A stretch of 64,000 nt of DNA from an uncultured Candidatus Saccharibacteria bacterium (lineage in GTDB: Bacteria; Patescibacteriota; Saccharimonadia; Saccharimonadales; Saccharimonadaceae), in the NCBI GenBank assembly GCA_937936045.1, contig CALGXC010000004.1:558001-622000 (forward strand). The letters run 5' to 3'. Shown in pieces: positions 15,481 through 22,567 of this stretch. Within the stretch, counting starts at the first letter, position 1; each line of letters starts with the position of its first letter. The position numbers and the translations under genes are program-made. Below the pieces are notes generated by a model that was not told the origin of the DNA, did no database searches, and saw only the letters and a program-made list of their open reading frames with translations.

Positions 15481-17883
15481 GTGAAAGAAATTAACGTAGT
15501 TAAACGTGACGGAACAAAAGAGCCGTTTGATGCAAATAAAATTAATACGGCTATTTTAAAGGCATGCGAGGGCTTGCCGGACCAAATCTCTAAGGTCGTT
15601 CAGGTGGCAACTGAATTGCAATTGACGCTATTTGATGGAATTACAACCGAGCAATTGGACGAGGCGGTTATTCAAACAGTTTTGCAAAACGTTAAGGATG
15701 ACCCAGACTATGATAAAATCGCGGCACGATTGCTACTAAAAACTGTCTATAAGCAAATTTTGGGCGATTATGAAACGGCAGAAGAACTGAAAAAGCTTCA
15801 TGCGCGCGAATTTCCGAAGTTCGTTAAGGCGGGGGTAAAAGAAGGATTGCTAGATAAGCGCATGGCTGACGGTCGATTTGACTTGAAAAAGCTGGCGACG
15901 GAACTTGATCCAGCGCGTGATGATTTGAGTAAATATTTGGGCGTGGTGACTAATAAAAATCGCTATGCTCTTCGCAAGCAAAACGGTTCACCAATTGAAA
16001 CAACTCAGTTTACGCACATGCGTATCGCTATGGGGCTTAGTTACAACGAGGCTGATCCGACTACTGCAGCGATTGAGTTTTATAATCACATGAGCAATTT
16101 GGAATACGTTCCGGGTGGCTCAACGCGAGTTAACGCTGGCGGTTCGTTCCCACAGCTCAGTAACTGTTTCTTGCTTAATGTCGATGATGACATGGAGTCA
16201 ATTGCTAAGGCTGTTCGCGACACAATGTGGATTGCTAAAGGCACGGGCGGAATTGGCATTGGTTTTACAAAGCTACGTGCGGCAGGTAGCCCAGTTAAAA
16301 CCACCAATACTGAATCAACTGGTCCAATTCCATTTATGAAGATGATTGATACGGCGTTGTTTGCAGTTTCTCGTAAGGGTAAAAAAGCTGGTGCAGCTGC
16401 AATTTACATGGAAAACTGGCACCTTAATTTTGATCAATTTGTTGATCTTCGCCAAAACTCTGGTGACCCATATCTACGAACTAGATTTGCGAATACGGCG
16501 GTCTTTATTTCTGATGAATTCATGAAGCGAGTAGAAAAAGATCAAGATTGGTATTTATTTGATCCAGCAGAAACTCCAGATTTGACGGAATTATATGGCG
16601 AGGCGTTTTCGGCGCGATATAAAGAATATATCAAGATGGCAGAAGCTGGAAAATTGCGTGCGTTTGATAAAGTTCCAGCTCGTCAGCAATTTAAGCGCAT
16701 TTTGACCAGTTTGCAGGCGACATCACATCCGTGGCTAACTTGGAAAGACACAATTAACGTGCGAGCATTAAATAACAATACGGGCACAATTCACCTCAGT
16801 AACTTGTGTACGGAAATTACGTTGCCGCAGGATAAAAACAACATTGCGACGTGTAATTTAGTGAGTATCAATTTATCGGCATTTCTTAGCGAGGATAAGA
16901 CTTGGGATTGGGATAGATTGAAAGAGGCGGCCCGTGCAGCGGTGCGACAATTGGACAATTTGTGCGACATCACTCAAACTCCAATTCCAGAAGCAATGCA
17001 TTCGAATCAGCAAACTCGAGCAATTGGTCTGGGGATTATGGGTCTTTCTGACGTGTTGGAGAAATTGGGCTATTGCTACGAATCGAAAGAAGCGTATGAT
17101 TTGGTTGATCAATTGACGGAGTTCATTAGCTATCACGCCATCGATCAATCTGCTGACTTGGCGGAGAAATTGGGCAGCTATCCAACATTCGCGGGCAGTG
17201 GCTGGAGCAAGGGAATTCTTCCAATTGATACGGTTGATAAATTGTCGAAAGATCGCGGCGTGAAGGTGAAAATAGACCAAAAGACGCGACTGGACTGGGA
17301 TGGTTTACGAAAGAAGGTGAAGAAGGGAATGCGAAATGCGACTCTTATGGCAATTGCGCCGACGGCTAACATTGGTCACGTGGCGGGAACGACTCCTGGA
17401 ATTGATCCGCAATTTGCGCAGATTTTCAGTCGCTCGACTTTGAACGGTAAGTTTTTGGAAGTGAACCATAATTTAGTTCGCGATTTGAAGAAGCTTGGTT
17501 TGTGGGACAATTTGAAAGATGAGATTTTTGCGGCGCAAGGCGATATTCAAGATATTGACGGTATTCCTCAGAATATCAAGGATGTTTATAAAACAAGTTT
17601 TCAGCTCAGTCCGTACGCGTTTATTGAGGTGGCGGCTAGGGCTCAGAAATGGGTCGATCAGGCGATTTCTCGAAATATGTACCTGGAGACGCGAGATATT
17701 GATGAATATGTGAAGATTTATTCGGAAGCGTGGAAGCGTGGCTTGAAGACGACATATTATCTACACGTTAAGCCGCGTCATCAGTCGGAGCAAACGACGG
17801 TTTCAGTTGATAAAATTGCAGAACAAAAAGTCCGCACAAATAGTAAAGTGCGCGGATTTGGATTTGCGAAAATTAATAAATAA
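15481..17883 (+). CDS. nrdA: Class I ribonucleotide reductase, alpha subunit, without C-terminal redox cysteines
   Basis: Reduces ribonucleotides to deoxyribonucleotides with NrdB. The 800-aa protein has an N-terminal ATP-cone (residues 1-95, VVKRDGTKEPFDANKI), then the ten-stranded barrel. Active-site residues are present: C229 (LSNCFLL), N441-x-C443-x-E445 (NLCTEI) and C458 (ATCNL). The radical-transfer pair Y759-Y760 (TTYYLHV) is also present. The 40 residues after that pair contain no cysteine, although known class I alphas end in a mobile Cys pair that re-reduces the active site. The GTG start at 15481 follows AGGAGGG; nrdB starts 13 nt after the stop. Regulation is probably by NrdR plus a leader hairpin. 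See the 57-aa gene at 19342. Confidence 0.97.
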   Translation: MKEINVVKRDGTKEPFDANKINTAILKACEGLPDQISKVVQVATELQLTLFDGITTEQLDEAVIQTVLQNVKDDPDYDKIAARLLLKTVYKQILGDYETAEELKKLHAREFPKFVKAGVKEGLLDKRMADGRFDLKKLATELDPARDDLSKYLGVVTNKNRYALRKQNGSPIETTQFTHMRIAMGLSYNEADPTTAAIEFYNHMSNLEYVPGGSTRVNAGGSFPQLSNCFLLNVDDDMESIAKAVRDTMWIAKGTGGIGIGFTKLRAAGSPVKTTNTESTGPIPFMKMIDTALFAVSRKGKKAGAAAIYMENWHLNFDQFVDLRQNSGDPYLRTRFANTAVFISDEFMKRVEKDQDWYLFDPAETPDLTELYGEAFSARYKEYIKMAEAGKLRAFDKVPARQQFKRILTSLQATSHPWLTWKDTINVRALNNNTGTIHLSNLCTEITLPQDKNNIATCNLVSINLSAFLSEDKTWDWDRLKEAARAAVRQLDNLCDITQTPIPEAMHSNQQTRAIGLGIMGLSDVLEKLGYCYESKEAYDLVDQLTEFISYHAIDQSADLAEKLGSYPTFAGSGWSKGILPIDTVDKLSKDRGVKVKIDQKTRLDWDGLRKKVKKGMRNATLMAIAPTANIGHVAGTTPGIDPQFAQIFSRSTLNGKFLEVNHNLVRDLKKLGLWDNLKDEIFAAQGDIQDIDGIPQNIKDVYKTSFQLSPYAFIEVAARAQKWVDQAISRNMYLETRDIDEYVKIYSEAWKRGLKTTYYLHVKPRHQSEQTTVSVDKIAEQKVRTNSKVRGFGFAKINK

Positions 17884-17896
17884 GGAGGAAATTAAG

Positions 17897-18874
17897 ATGG
17901 GAATTTTAGGTTCAGGATTACGCGATGGATTATCACTTCACCCAATTCGTTACCCTTGGGCGTATGATCTTTATAATCAAGCAGTGGCTAACACGTGGTT
18001 TCCAAACGAAGTCCAATTAGTTCAGGATTTGGCAGATTTTGAAAAATTGTCTGACGATGAAAAACACGCATTGAAAACAGTTATTAGCTATTTGAACCCA
18101 AACGAGTTATTGATCAATAAATCATTGGCGTTTGGTATTTATCCATACGTGAACGCGGCGGAAGCTCAACTATATTTGTCAAAACAGATGTGGGAAGAAG
18201 CTAATCACTTCATGACGTTTGAATACATTATTGAGACATTTCCGTTTGATCGCGAGGAGATTTACGCTGCGGGATTTGGTAAAAAATCATTGGCTGATAA
18301 GGCTGACTTCCAGAATAAGCATTTGGACGTGATGCTTGATCCGAATTTGGATATTTATTCTCTGGAAGGCAAGAAGGACTTTGTTAGGTCTTTGGTGGCA
18401 TATAACATCGTGCTGGAGGGAATTTGGTTCTATTCAGGCTTTATGGTCGGCATGAGCTTCCGTCAGCGTAATTTGTTGCGCAATGTTGGCTCGCTGCTAG
18501 ACTGGATTACTCGCGACGAAAATCTTCACTTGACGTTTGGTATCAATTTGCTTTTGACAATTTTGGACGAAAATCCAGAATTGCAAACACAGGAATTCGC
18601 AGAAGAAATCCGCGGCTTGATTTTGCAGGCGGTGGAGCTTGAGAAGGCTTACAATAAGGATATGTTGCCAAAGGGAATTTTGGGATTGAATGCTGATTAT
18701 GTGAACCAATACGTTATGCATATGACTGACCGTCGCTTGCAAGAATTAGGTTTTGAGCCTGAATATAACGTGCCAAATCCAGCCAAATGGATGGCAGCTG
18801 CCAATGATACTCTGGAATTGGTGAATTTCTTTGAAAGCACAAACACTAGTTACGAAGTTAATACCACGAAGTAA
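17897..18874 (+). CDS. nrdB: Class I ribonucleotide reductase, beta subunit, class Ic-like
   Basis: Ferritin-fold radical-generating subunit, 325 aa from the ATG at 17897 behind AAGGAGG. The deduced metal ligands are E70 (LNPNELL), E101 and H104 (WEEANHF), E174 (VLEGIWFY), and E208 and H211 (RDENLHL). The residue four after H104, which carries the tyrosyl radical in class Ia enzymes, is F108 (HFMTFEYII). Phe at this position with Glu as first ligand is the Chlamydia trachomatis class Ic pattern, associated with a Mn(IV)/Fe(III) cofactor. Cofactor identity is inferred, not shown. Operon order is nrdA-nrdB-flavin-type gene. Confidence 0.96.
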   Translation: MGILGSGLRDGLSLHPIRYPWAYDLYNQAVANTWFPNEVQLVQDLADFEKLSDDEKHALKTVISYLNPNELLINKSLAFGIYPYVNAAEAQLYLSKQMWEEANHFMTFEYIIETFPFDREEIYAAGFGKKSLADKADFQNKHLDVMLDPNLDIYSLEGKKDFVRSLVAYNIVLEGIWFYSGFMVGMSFRQRNLLRNVGSLLDWITRDENLHLTFGINLLLTILDENPELQTQEFAEEIRGLILQAVELEKAYNKDMLPKGILGLNADYVNQYVMHMTDRRLQELGFEPEYNVPNPAKWMAAANDTLELVNFFESTNTSYEVNTTK

Positions 18875-18888
18875 TGGGAGTTGATGAT

Positions 18889-19284
18889 ATGAACGAATTA
18901 GCGAAAGAAATATTAGATACAGTCGAAGTTGGTGTGTTGGCAACGGTGAATGTTGATAGAACGCCTCTGGTAACGCCGCTGCACTTTGCGCGTTTTGGTA
19001 ATTCGATAATTTGGATATCAGAGCCGACTGCGCGCCATTCAGAAAATGCGTTTCGAAACGGTAAGGCGGAATTTGTGGTTTGGGATGATAAAAAGCGAGC
19101 AGTTTTCTTAAAAACTAACGTGACTGAACTCCCAGAATCTGAGAAAGAGGCGGCAATGGCGGCTTATAAAGAGAAGTTGGCTGATTTTATGCCACGTTGC
19201 CAAAATCCGCAAATATACGTTGCGCCAATTGGTGAACTTGATGAAAAAACTACAACGGGCAATTGGCTGCATTTTATTGCATAA
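18889..19284 (+). CDS. Pyridoxamine 5'-phosphate oxidase-like (split-barrel flavin) protein
   Basis: Small FMN- or F420-binding split-barrel protein, 131 aa. The start at 18889 is chosen because GGGAG lies 8 nt upstream; an in-frame ATG at 18874 overlaps the nrdB stop codon. The fold signature is GVLATVNVDRTPLVTPLHFARFG, then IIWISEPTARHSENAFRNG, where the Ser/Thr/Arg cluster normally binds the flavin phosphate. It follows nrdB directly, so it is probably co-transcribed with the RNR genes. Whether it takes part in RNR reduction is unknown. True PLP synthesis is doubtful because the C-terminal PNPOx dimer motif is not evident. Confidence 0.85.
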   Translation: MNELAKEILDTVEVGVLATVNVDRTPLVTPLHFARFGNSIIWISEPTARHSENAFRNGKAEFVVWDDKKRAVFLKTNVTELPESEKEAAMAAYKEKLADFMPRCQNPQIYVAPIGELDEKTTTGNWLHFIA

Positions 19285-19330
19285 GCACTATATCTAGCGT
19301 AAAATTAGTTAAGTAACTACTAAATATAGG
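19277..19330 (+). promoter_or_regulatory. Second NrdR-type promoter, in front of the CxxC small gene
   Basis: TTGCAT (19277-19282), 17-nt spacer, TAAAAT (19300-19305). Box 1 GCACTATATCTAGCGT (19285-19300) lies in the spacer and box 2 ACTACTAAATATAGGG (around 19316-19331) just after the start site, with centres 32 bp apart. The layout copies the nrdA promoter. The -35 overlaps the end of the preceding gene. Confidence 0.7.
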
Positions 19331-19341
19331 GGAAAATGAAA

Positions 19342-19515
19342 ATGAACGCAAATCAGATTATTACTGATGACATGACTTTGGAAGAAAAATTGAGTGCCAT
19401 TGACGCAGCTCTTAAAGCGGCGCAAGAAGCGGCTGATGATCAAGCAAAGTCGAATGGCACTGTTGCGGCACCAGTTGACCCAGCAAGTTTGACTATTTGT
19501 GACGGTTGCGAATAG
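19342..19515 (+). CDS. Small Cys-x-x-Cys protein, candidate detached RNR redox tail
   Basis: 57 aa (59 if the ATG at 19336 is used; 19342 is preferred because AGGGG lies 9 nt before it). The protein has an acidic helical segment (MTLEEKLSAIDAALKAAQEA), a short Ala/Pro/Val linker (GTVAAPVDPASL) and ends TICDGCE. The ending resembles the redox-active C-termini of class I RNR alpha chains, which finish in Cys-x(2-4)-Cys a few residues from the end; the NrdA here has none. The gene has an NrdR-like promoter of its own. I infer that it docks on NrdA and acts as the dithiol swinging arm in trans; a stand-alone glutaredoxin-like donor is the main alternative. It has no thioredoxin fold. Confidence 0.8.
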   Translation: MNANQIITDDMTLEEKLSAIDAALKAAQEAADDQAKSNGTVAAPVDPASLTICDGCE

Positions 19516-19536
19516 AGTTTCGAGCAGCGTTTACTA

Positions 19537-19566
19537 TTGACAACATAGCCAATTATGTTGTATAAT
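19537..19566 (+). promoter_or_regulatory. Strong promoter with operator-like inverted repeat
   Basis: TTGACA, 18-nt spacer, TATAAT, ending 10 nt before the ATG at 19577. The spacer region is an inverted repeat, CAACATA (19541-19547) and TATGTTG (19554-19560), placed where a repressor would block RNA polymerase. Confidence 0.75.
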
Positions 19567-19576
19567 TAAGAGTATC

Positions 19577-20614
19577 ATGAAAACAATTGAGACTTTTTCA
19601 GGATCTGAGGCTATGAAAGAAACTGAGCCACAGAGAGAGGGTTTTTCTCTGTCGGTTGCGCTTGGTTCTCTTAAGAAATGGGTGTGCGGTAAACGAGAAA
19701 AGCACAGCAAACCTTTTGGACTAACTAACAATTCGGCGGTAGAAAAACTTGAGGCAGCTGGAGAAGAGTTGGGACTGCCAGAAACAGACGTTCGGCTTTC
19801 CTCTGGACTTAAGCTACTAATGGGCTTAATGCATGGCAAAAAGGAAGTTGAAATAATTGGCGAAGATATCTTAATTGAAGCCGCTAAAAGGGTTAAAGAA
19901 GAAGGTAAAGGAAGTGTTATAGCGCCAACGCATTTCAATGGAGAGGATGTTCCTACGGCTAGTTATTTGGCGTCTTTGTTGAACAAAATTAATATTGGCG
20001 TAGCGTCGACTAATAGAGATTGGATTAAGAAGGGCGTTGGCGGAATCAACCTAGAGGCTATACAGTATCTTGCGTTTGGCGCTAAAAACTTTTTTGGTGT
20101 GCCATATGAATGGGTAGATAAAAAGAGTAAAAAACCAGTTCACTTTTCAACAGACCATTACGAAGAAGCGGTTAAGTTTGTTGAGGATGGTGGGTCTTTG
20201 GTTTTGGCTGGATATTCAGCGGATGACTCAGTAGGCTCAAAGCCTCGCAGTGAAATGGGCTCTGCAGCGATTCATACGGCATTGAAATCTGGCGCAGACT
20301 TGATATTTGTTTACGTATCGTCAGAGGACAAGAAACTTACTATTAGAATCATGAAAGATGAAGACAGTATGTTTGCGGCGTTTAGCAATTCATACAGGAA
20401 GGCGCTAAAGATGAAGGACTCTGATGTATCCGATCGTTTATTATCTGAAGCGATTGACGAAAAGCCGCAACCAAAGATGGAGGATTCTGATGCATCCGAG
20501 CGTTTATTATCGTGTTTATTGTCGTCATGTAAAGAGTACTTAAAAGACAGCGAAATAGGTAGGGTTATAGCAGAAGAATATAAGCGCCGATCGGACAAAA
20601 ATAAAGCCAAGTAA
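19577..20614 (+). CDS. LPLAT/PlsC-like acyltransferase of unknown substrate
   Basis: 345 aa. An HX4D acyltransferase motif is visible at H119-D124 (APTHFNGEDVP). It is followed by a second block (GGSLVLAGYSADDSVGSKPRSEMGSAAIHTALKSGADLIFVYV) that matches the usual order of glycerolipid acyltransferase blocks II-IV: Gly-rich segment, Arg-Ser pair, Gly-Ala, then a strand leading to the substrate pocket. No membrane helix is obvious. The C-terminal 70 residues contain an internal repeat, KDSDVSDRLLSEA and EDSDASERLLSCL. Many Saccharibacteria depend on host lipids, so a lipid-remodelling role would fit, but this is inference from the motif alone. Confidence 0.7.
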   Translation: MKTIETFSGSEAMKETEPQREGFSLSVALGSLKKWVCGKREKHSKPFGLTNNSAVEKLEAAGEELGLPETDVRLSSGLKLLMGLMHGKKEVEIIGEDILIEAAKRVKEEGKGSVIAPTHFNGEDVPTASYLASLLNKINIGVASTNRDWIKKGVGGINLEAIQYLAFGAKNFFGVPYEWVDKKSKKPVHFSTDHYEEAVKFVEDGGSLVLAGYSADDSVGSKPRSEMGSAAIHTALKSGADLIFVYVSSEDKKLTIRIMKDEDSMFAAFSNSYRKALKMKDSDVSDRLLSEAIDEKPQPKMEDSDASERLLSCLLSSCKEYLKDSEIGRVIAEEYKRRSDKNKAK

Positions 20615-20635
20615 GTGGTCGCAAGGTTCTAGTTA

Positions 20636-20664
20636 TTGACAAAATAAAAATAATGTGATATCAT
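20636..20664 (+). promoter_or_regulatory. Promoter of the 52-aa gene
   Basis: TTGACA (20636-20641), 17-nt spacer, TATCAT (20659-20664); leader of about 30 nt with an AAGGA ribosome site. Confidence 0.75.
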
Positions 20665-20700
20665 TTTACTGTATAAAAAATTAAAACAAAAAGGAATAAA

Positions 20701-20859
20701 ATGGCTGAAGAAAAAGATATTCACGGACTTACCGAAGGTGTATTGAGTCGAGACGATATGTCGGCGTTGACATATGTGTTGCAACACGTTAAGGGTGCCA
20801 GTCCTAGTTCGGCGACAAAATTAAGCCTGGAACTGGAAGAACTTGACGAAACAGCGTAG
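20701..20859 (+). CDS. Small acidic protein, 52 aa, unknown
   Basis: Reads from the ATG at 20701 to a TAG at 20859, starting MAEEKDIHGLTEGVLSRDD and ending LELEELDETA. Support comes from its own consensus promoter and an AAGGA sequence 7 nt before the start, with no other use for the space. It is acidic, has no cysteine, no membrane segment, and matches no family I know. Position between the acyltransferase-like gene and argS gives no functional hint. Confidence 0.65.
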   Translation: MAEEKDIHGLTEGVLSRDDMSALTYVLQHVKGASPSSATKLSLELEELDETA

Positions 20860-20892
20860 GGATTTAGCTAGATAATAATCCACCTCTGTTGT

Positions 20893-20906
20893 ATACTGGA
20901 CAGTAT
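20893..20906. repeat. Palindrome at the argS start
   Basis: ATACTGGACAGTAT, arms of six bases with a 2-nt centre, overlapping the -10 (TATACT, 20892-20897) and the argS ATG (20905). Similar ATACT...AGTAT elements occur at 7055-7068 and 22538-22556. Confidence 0.5.
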
Positions 20907-22536
20907 GGAACAGATTATTTCTCAAGTAGTGAAGCAACTTTTTGATCAAGATATATCGGTACAATTGACGCGTCCTGATCCGAAGTTTGGTGACTTTGCT
21001 ACAAATGTGGCATTGCAATTGGCTAAGCCACTGGGGAAGAATCCGCGCGAAATTGCGGAGATGATTGCTGAGAATCTGCGTAAAGAAGAAGAGTTTAGCG
21101 AAGTAAGCGTGGCTGGTCCAGGTTTTATCAATGTAAAACTGAGCGATCAATCCGTTCTAAATTCTTTGAAAAAAGAGCCAACTACGAAGCGCGCCAGTCA
21201 GACGGTTGTAATTGAAACTAATTGCCCAAATCCATTTAAGGCTATGCACATCGGGCACGCTTTGAATGCGATTTTGGCGGACACGATGGCTAATTTGTTG
21301 GCGGTTGATGGCGCAATTGTGCATCGAGTGAGTTATCACGGTGATGTCGGAACGCATGTCGGTAAAAGTATGTGGGCGATTTTGCGTGAGATTGACGGCG
21401 ATGTAAATAAATTGAACGAAATCCCAGCTGATAAGCGAAATGAATTTATGAGTCGCATGTACGTTGAAGGTGCGCGTGCGGCGAAAGAATCTCCAGAGGC
21501 GAAGGCAGAAATTGATGAACTAGCCAAACAATCATTCGTCCTGGATGATCCGCTATATAAACAAGTTTACGAAATCTGTAAAAGTTGGAGTTTTGACGAA
21601 ATTGACTCTAATGTTGGGCGACTTGGAAACGTGTCGATTGAGCGACGTTACGTTGAGAGCGAAACTGAAGAATTAGGCAAATCTTTGATTAAAGAGAAAA
21701 CTCCAGAGGTGTTCACCAAATCTGACGGCGCATACGTCTTTAAGGGTAGCAAATACGGGGCGTTCGATAACGTGTTTATTGGATCTCATGGCAATGGTCT
21801 TTATGGGGCGCATGATATGGGATTGATTCAGTTGAAATATAAGGATTATCCGAATCTGGACTTGTCAATTACAGTAAATGGCGAAGAGCAGGCGGCATAC
21901 TTCCGCGGCGTGATTGCGGCTAGTGAATTGTCGATTCCAGCCTTGAAGGGAAAATTGTTCAATTACGCAACTGGCTTGGTCAAATTGACAACTGGAAAAA
22001 TGAGTTCGCGAACGGGTGAGGTTGTTACAATTGGTTGGCTGTTCGATGAGTTTAAGAAGGCAATTGAAAATGCTGGCAGCGAGCCAACTGACGACGTGAT
22101 TGCTGGCGCACTTCGTTATCAATTCTTGAAAGTAAAGATCGGCGGCGACGTCATATTTGATATTAACGACGCGGTAAGTTTGACTGGAAATACGGGAAGT
22201 TATTTGCAATACGCCCATGCCCGAGCGCGAGGTATTTTAGCTAAATCCGACAAAGAAATTGCCTTTCCGACAGAGTTGTTTGACGAAGATAAGATGCTTG
22301 TCAGAAAGTTGAGTGAGTACGTGGACGTGGTTGATCGTGCTAAGGAAAGTTTGGAGCCTCATCACATTTGTACATATTTGTTTGAATTGGCGCAAGAATT
22401 TAATCGCTATTACGAGAAAAATCAGGTTATTGGTAGCGACAAAGAGGCACATCGCGTAGGAATCGTGGCAATTTATGCCGACATTCTTAAGGCTGGACTG
22501 GCTATTTTGGGAATCGTGGCGCCAGATCGCTTGTAA
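20905..22536 (+). CDS. argS: Arginyl-tRNA synthetase
   Basis: Class I synthetase, 543 aa, normal length. It starts with the ArgRS-specific N-terminal domain (RPDPKFGDFATNVALQLAK), then HIGH at 115-118 (FKAMHIGHALNA), VSYHGDVGTHVGKSMWA, the tRNA-contacting stretch GLYGAHDMGLIQLKY, the catalytic loop TGKMSSRTGEVV and a DALR anticodon-binding domain at the end (HHICTYLFELAQEFNRYYE). TATACT ends 7 nt before the ATG, so the mRNA is probably leaderless, and the palindrome there may be a control site. Confidence 0.98.
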   Translation: MEQIISQVVKQLFDQDISVQLTRPDPKFGDFATNVALQLAKPLGKNPREIAEMIAENLRKEEEFSEVSVAGPGFINVKLSDQSVLNSLKKEPTTKRASQTVVIETNCPNPFKAMHIGHALNAILADTMANLLAVDGAIVHRVSYHGDVGTHVGKSMWAILREIDGDVNKLNEIPADKRNEFMSRMYVEGARAAKESPEAKAEIDELAKQSFVLDDPLYKQVYEICKSWSFDEIDSNVGRLGNVSIERRYVESETEELGKSLIKEKTPEVFTKSDGAYVFKGSKYGAFDNVFIGSHGNGLYGAHDMGLIQLKYKDYPNLDLSITVNGEEQAAYFRGVIAASELSIPALKGKLFNYATGLVKLTTGKMSSRTGEVVTIGWLFDEFKKAIENAGSEPTDDVIAGALRYQFLKVKIGGDVIFDINDAVSLTGNTGSYLQYAHARARGILAKSDKEIAFPTELFDEDKMLVRKLSEYVDVVDRAKESLEPHHICTYLFELAQEFNRYYEKNQVIGSDKEAHRVGIVAIYADILKAGLAILGIVAPDRL

Positions 22537-22559
22537 AATATACTGTATTAGTATATAAT
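22531..22559 (+). promoter_or_regulatory. Promoter of the 22568 gene with inverted repeat
   Basis: TTGTAA, 17-nt spacer, TATAAT, ending 8 nt before the GTG. An inverted repeat ATATACT / AGTATAT (22538-22544 and 22550-22556) fills the spacer and enters the -10. Confidence 0.6.
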
Positions 22560-22567
22560 ATGAATTC

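Noticed and set aside
19342..19515. Small CxxC gene as a bacteriocin or RiPP precursor
   Set aside because: No leader-core layout, no modification enzymes nearby, and the NrdR-type promoter fits a redox role better.
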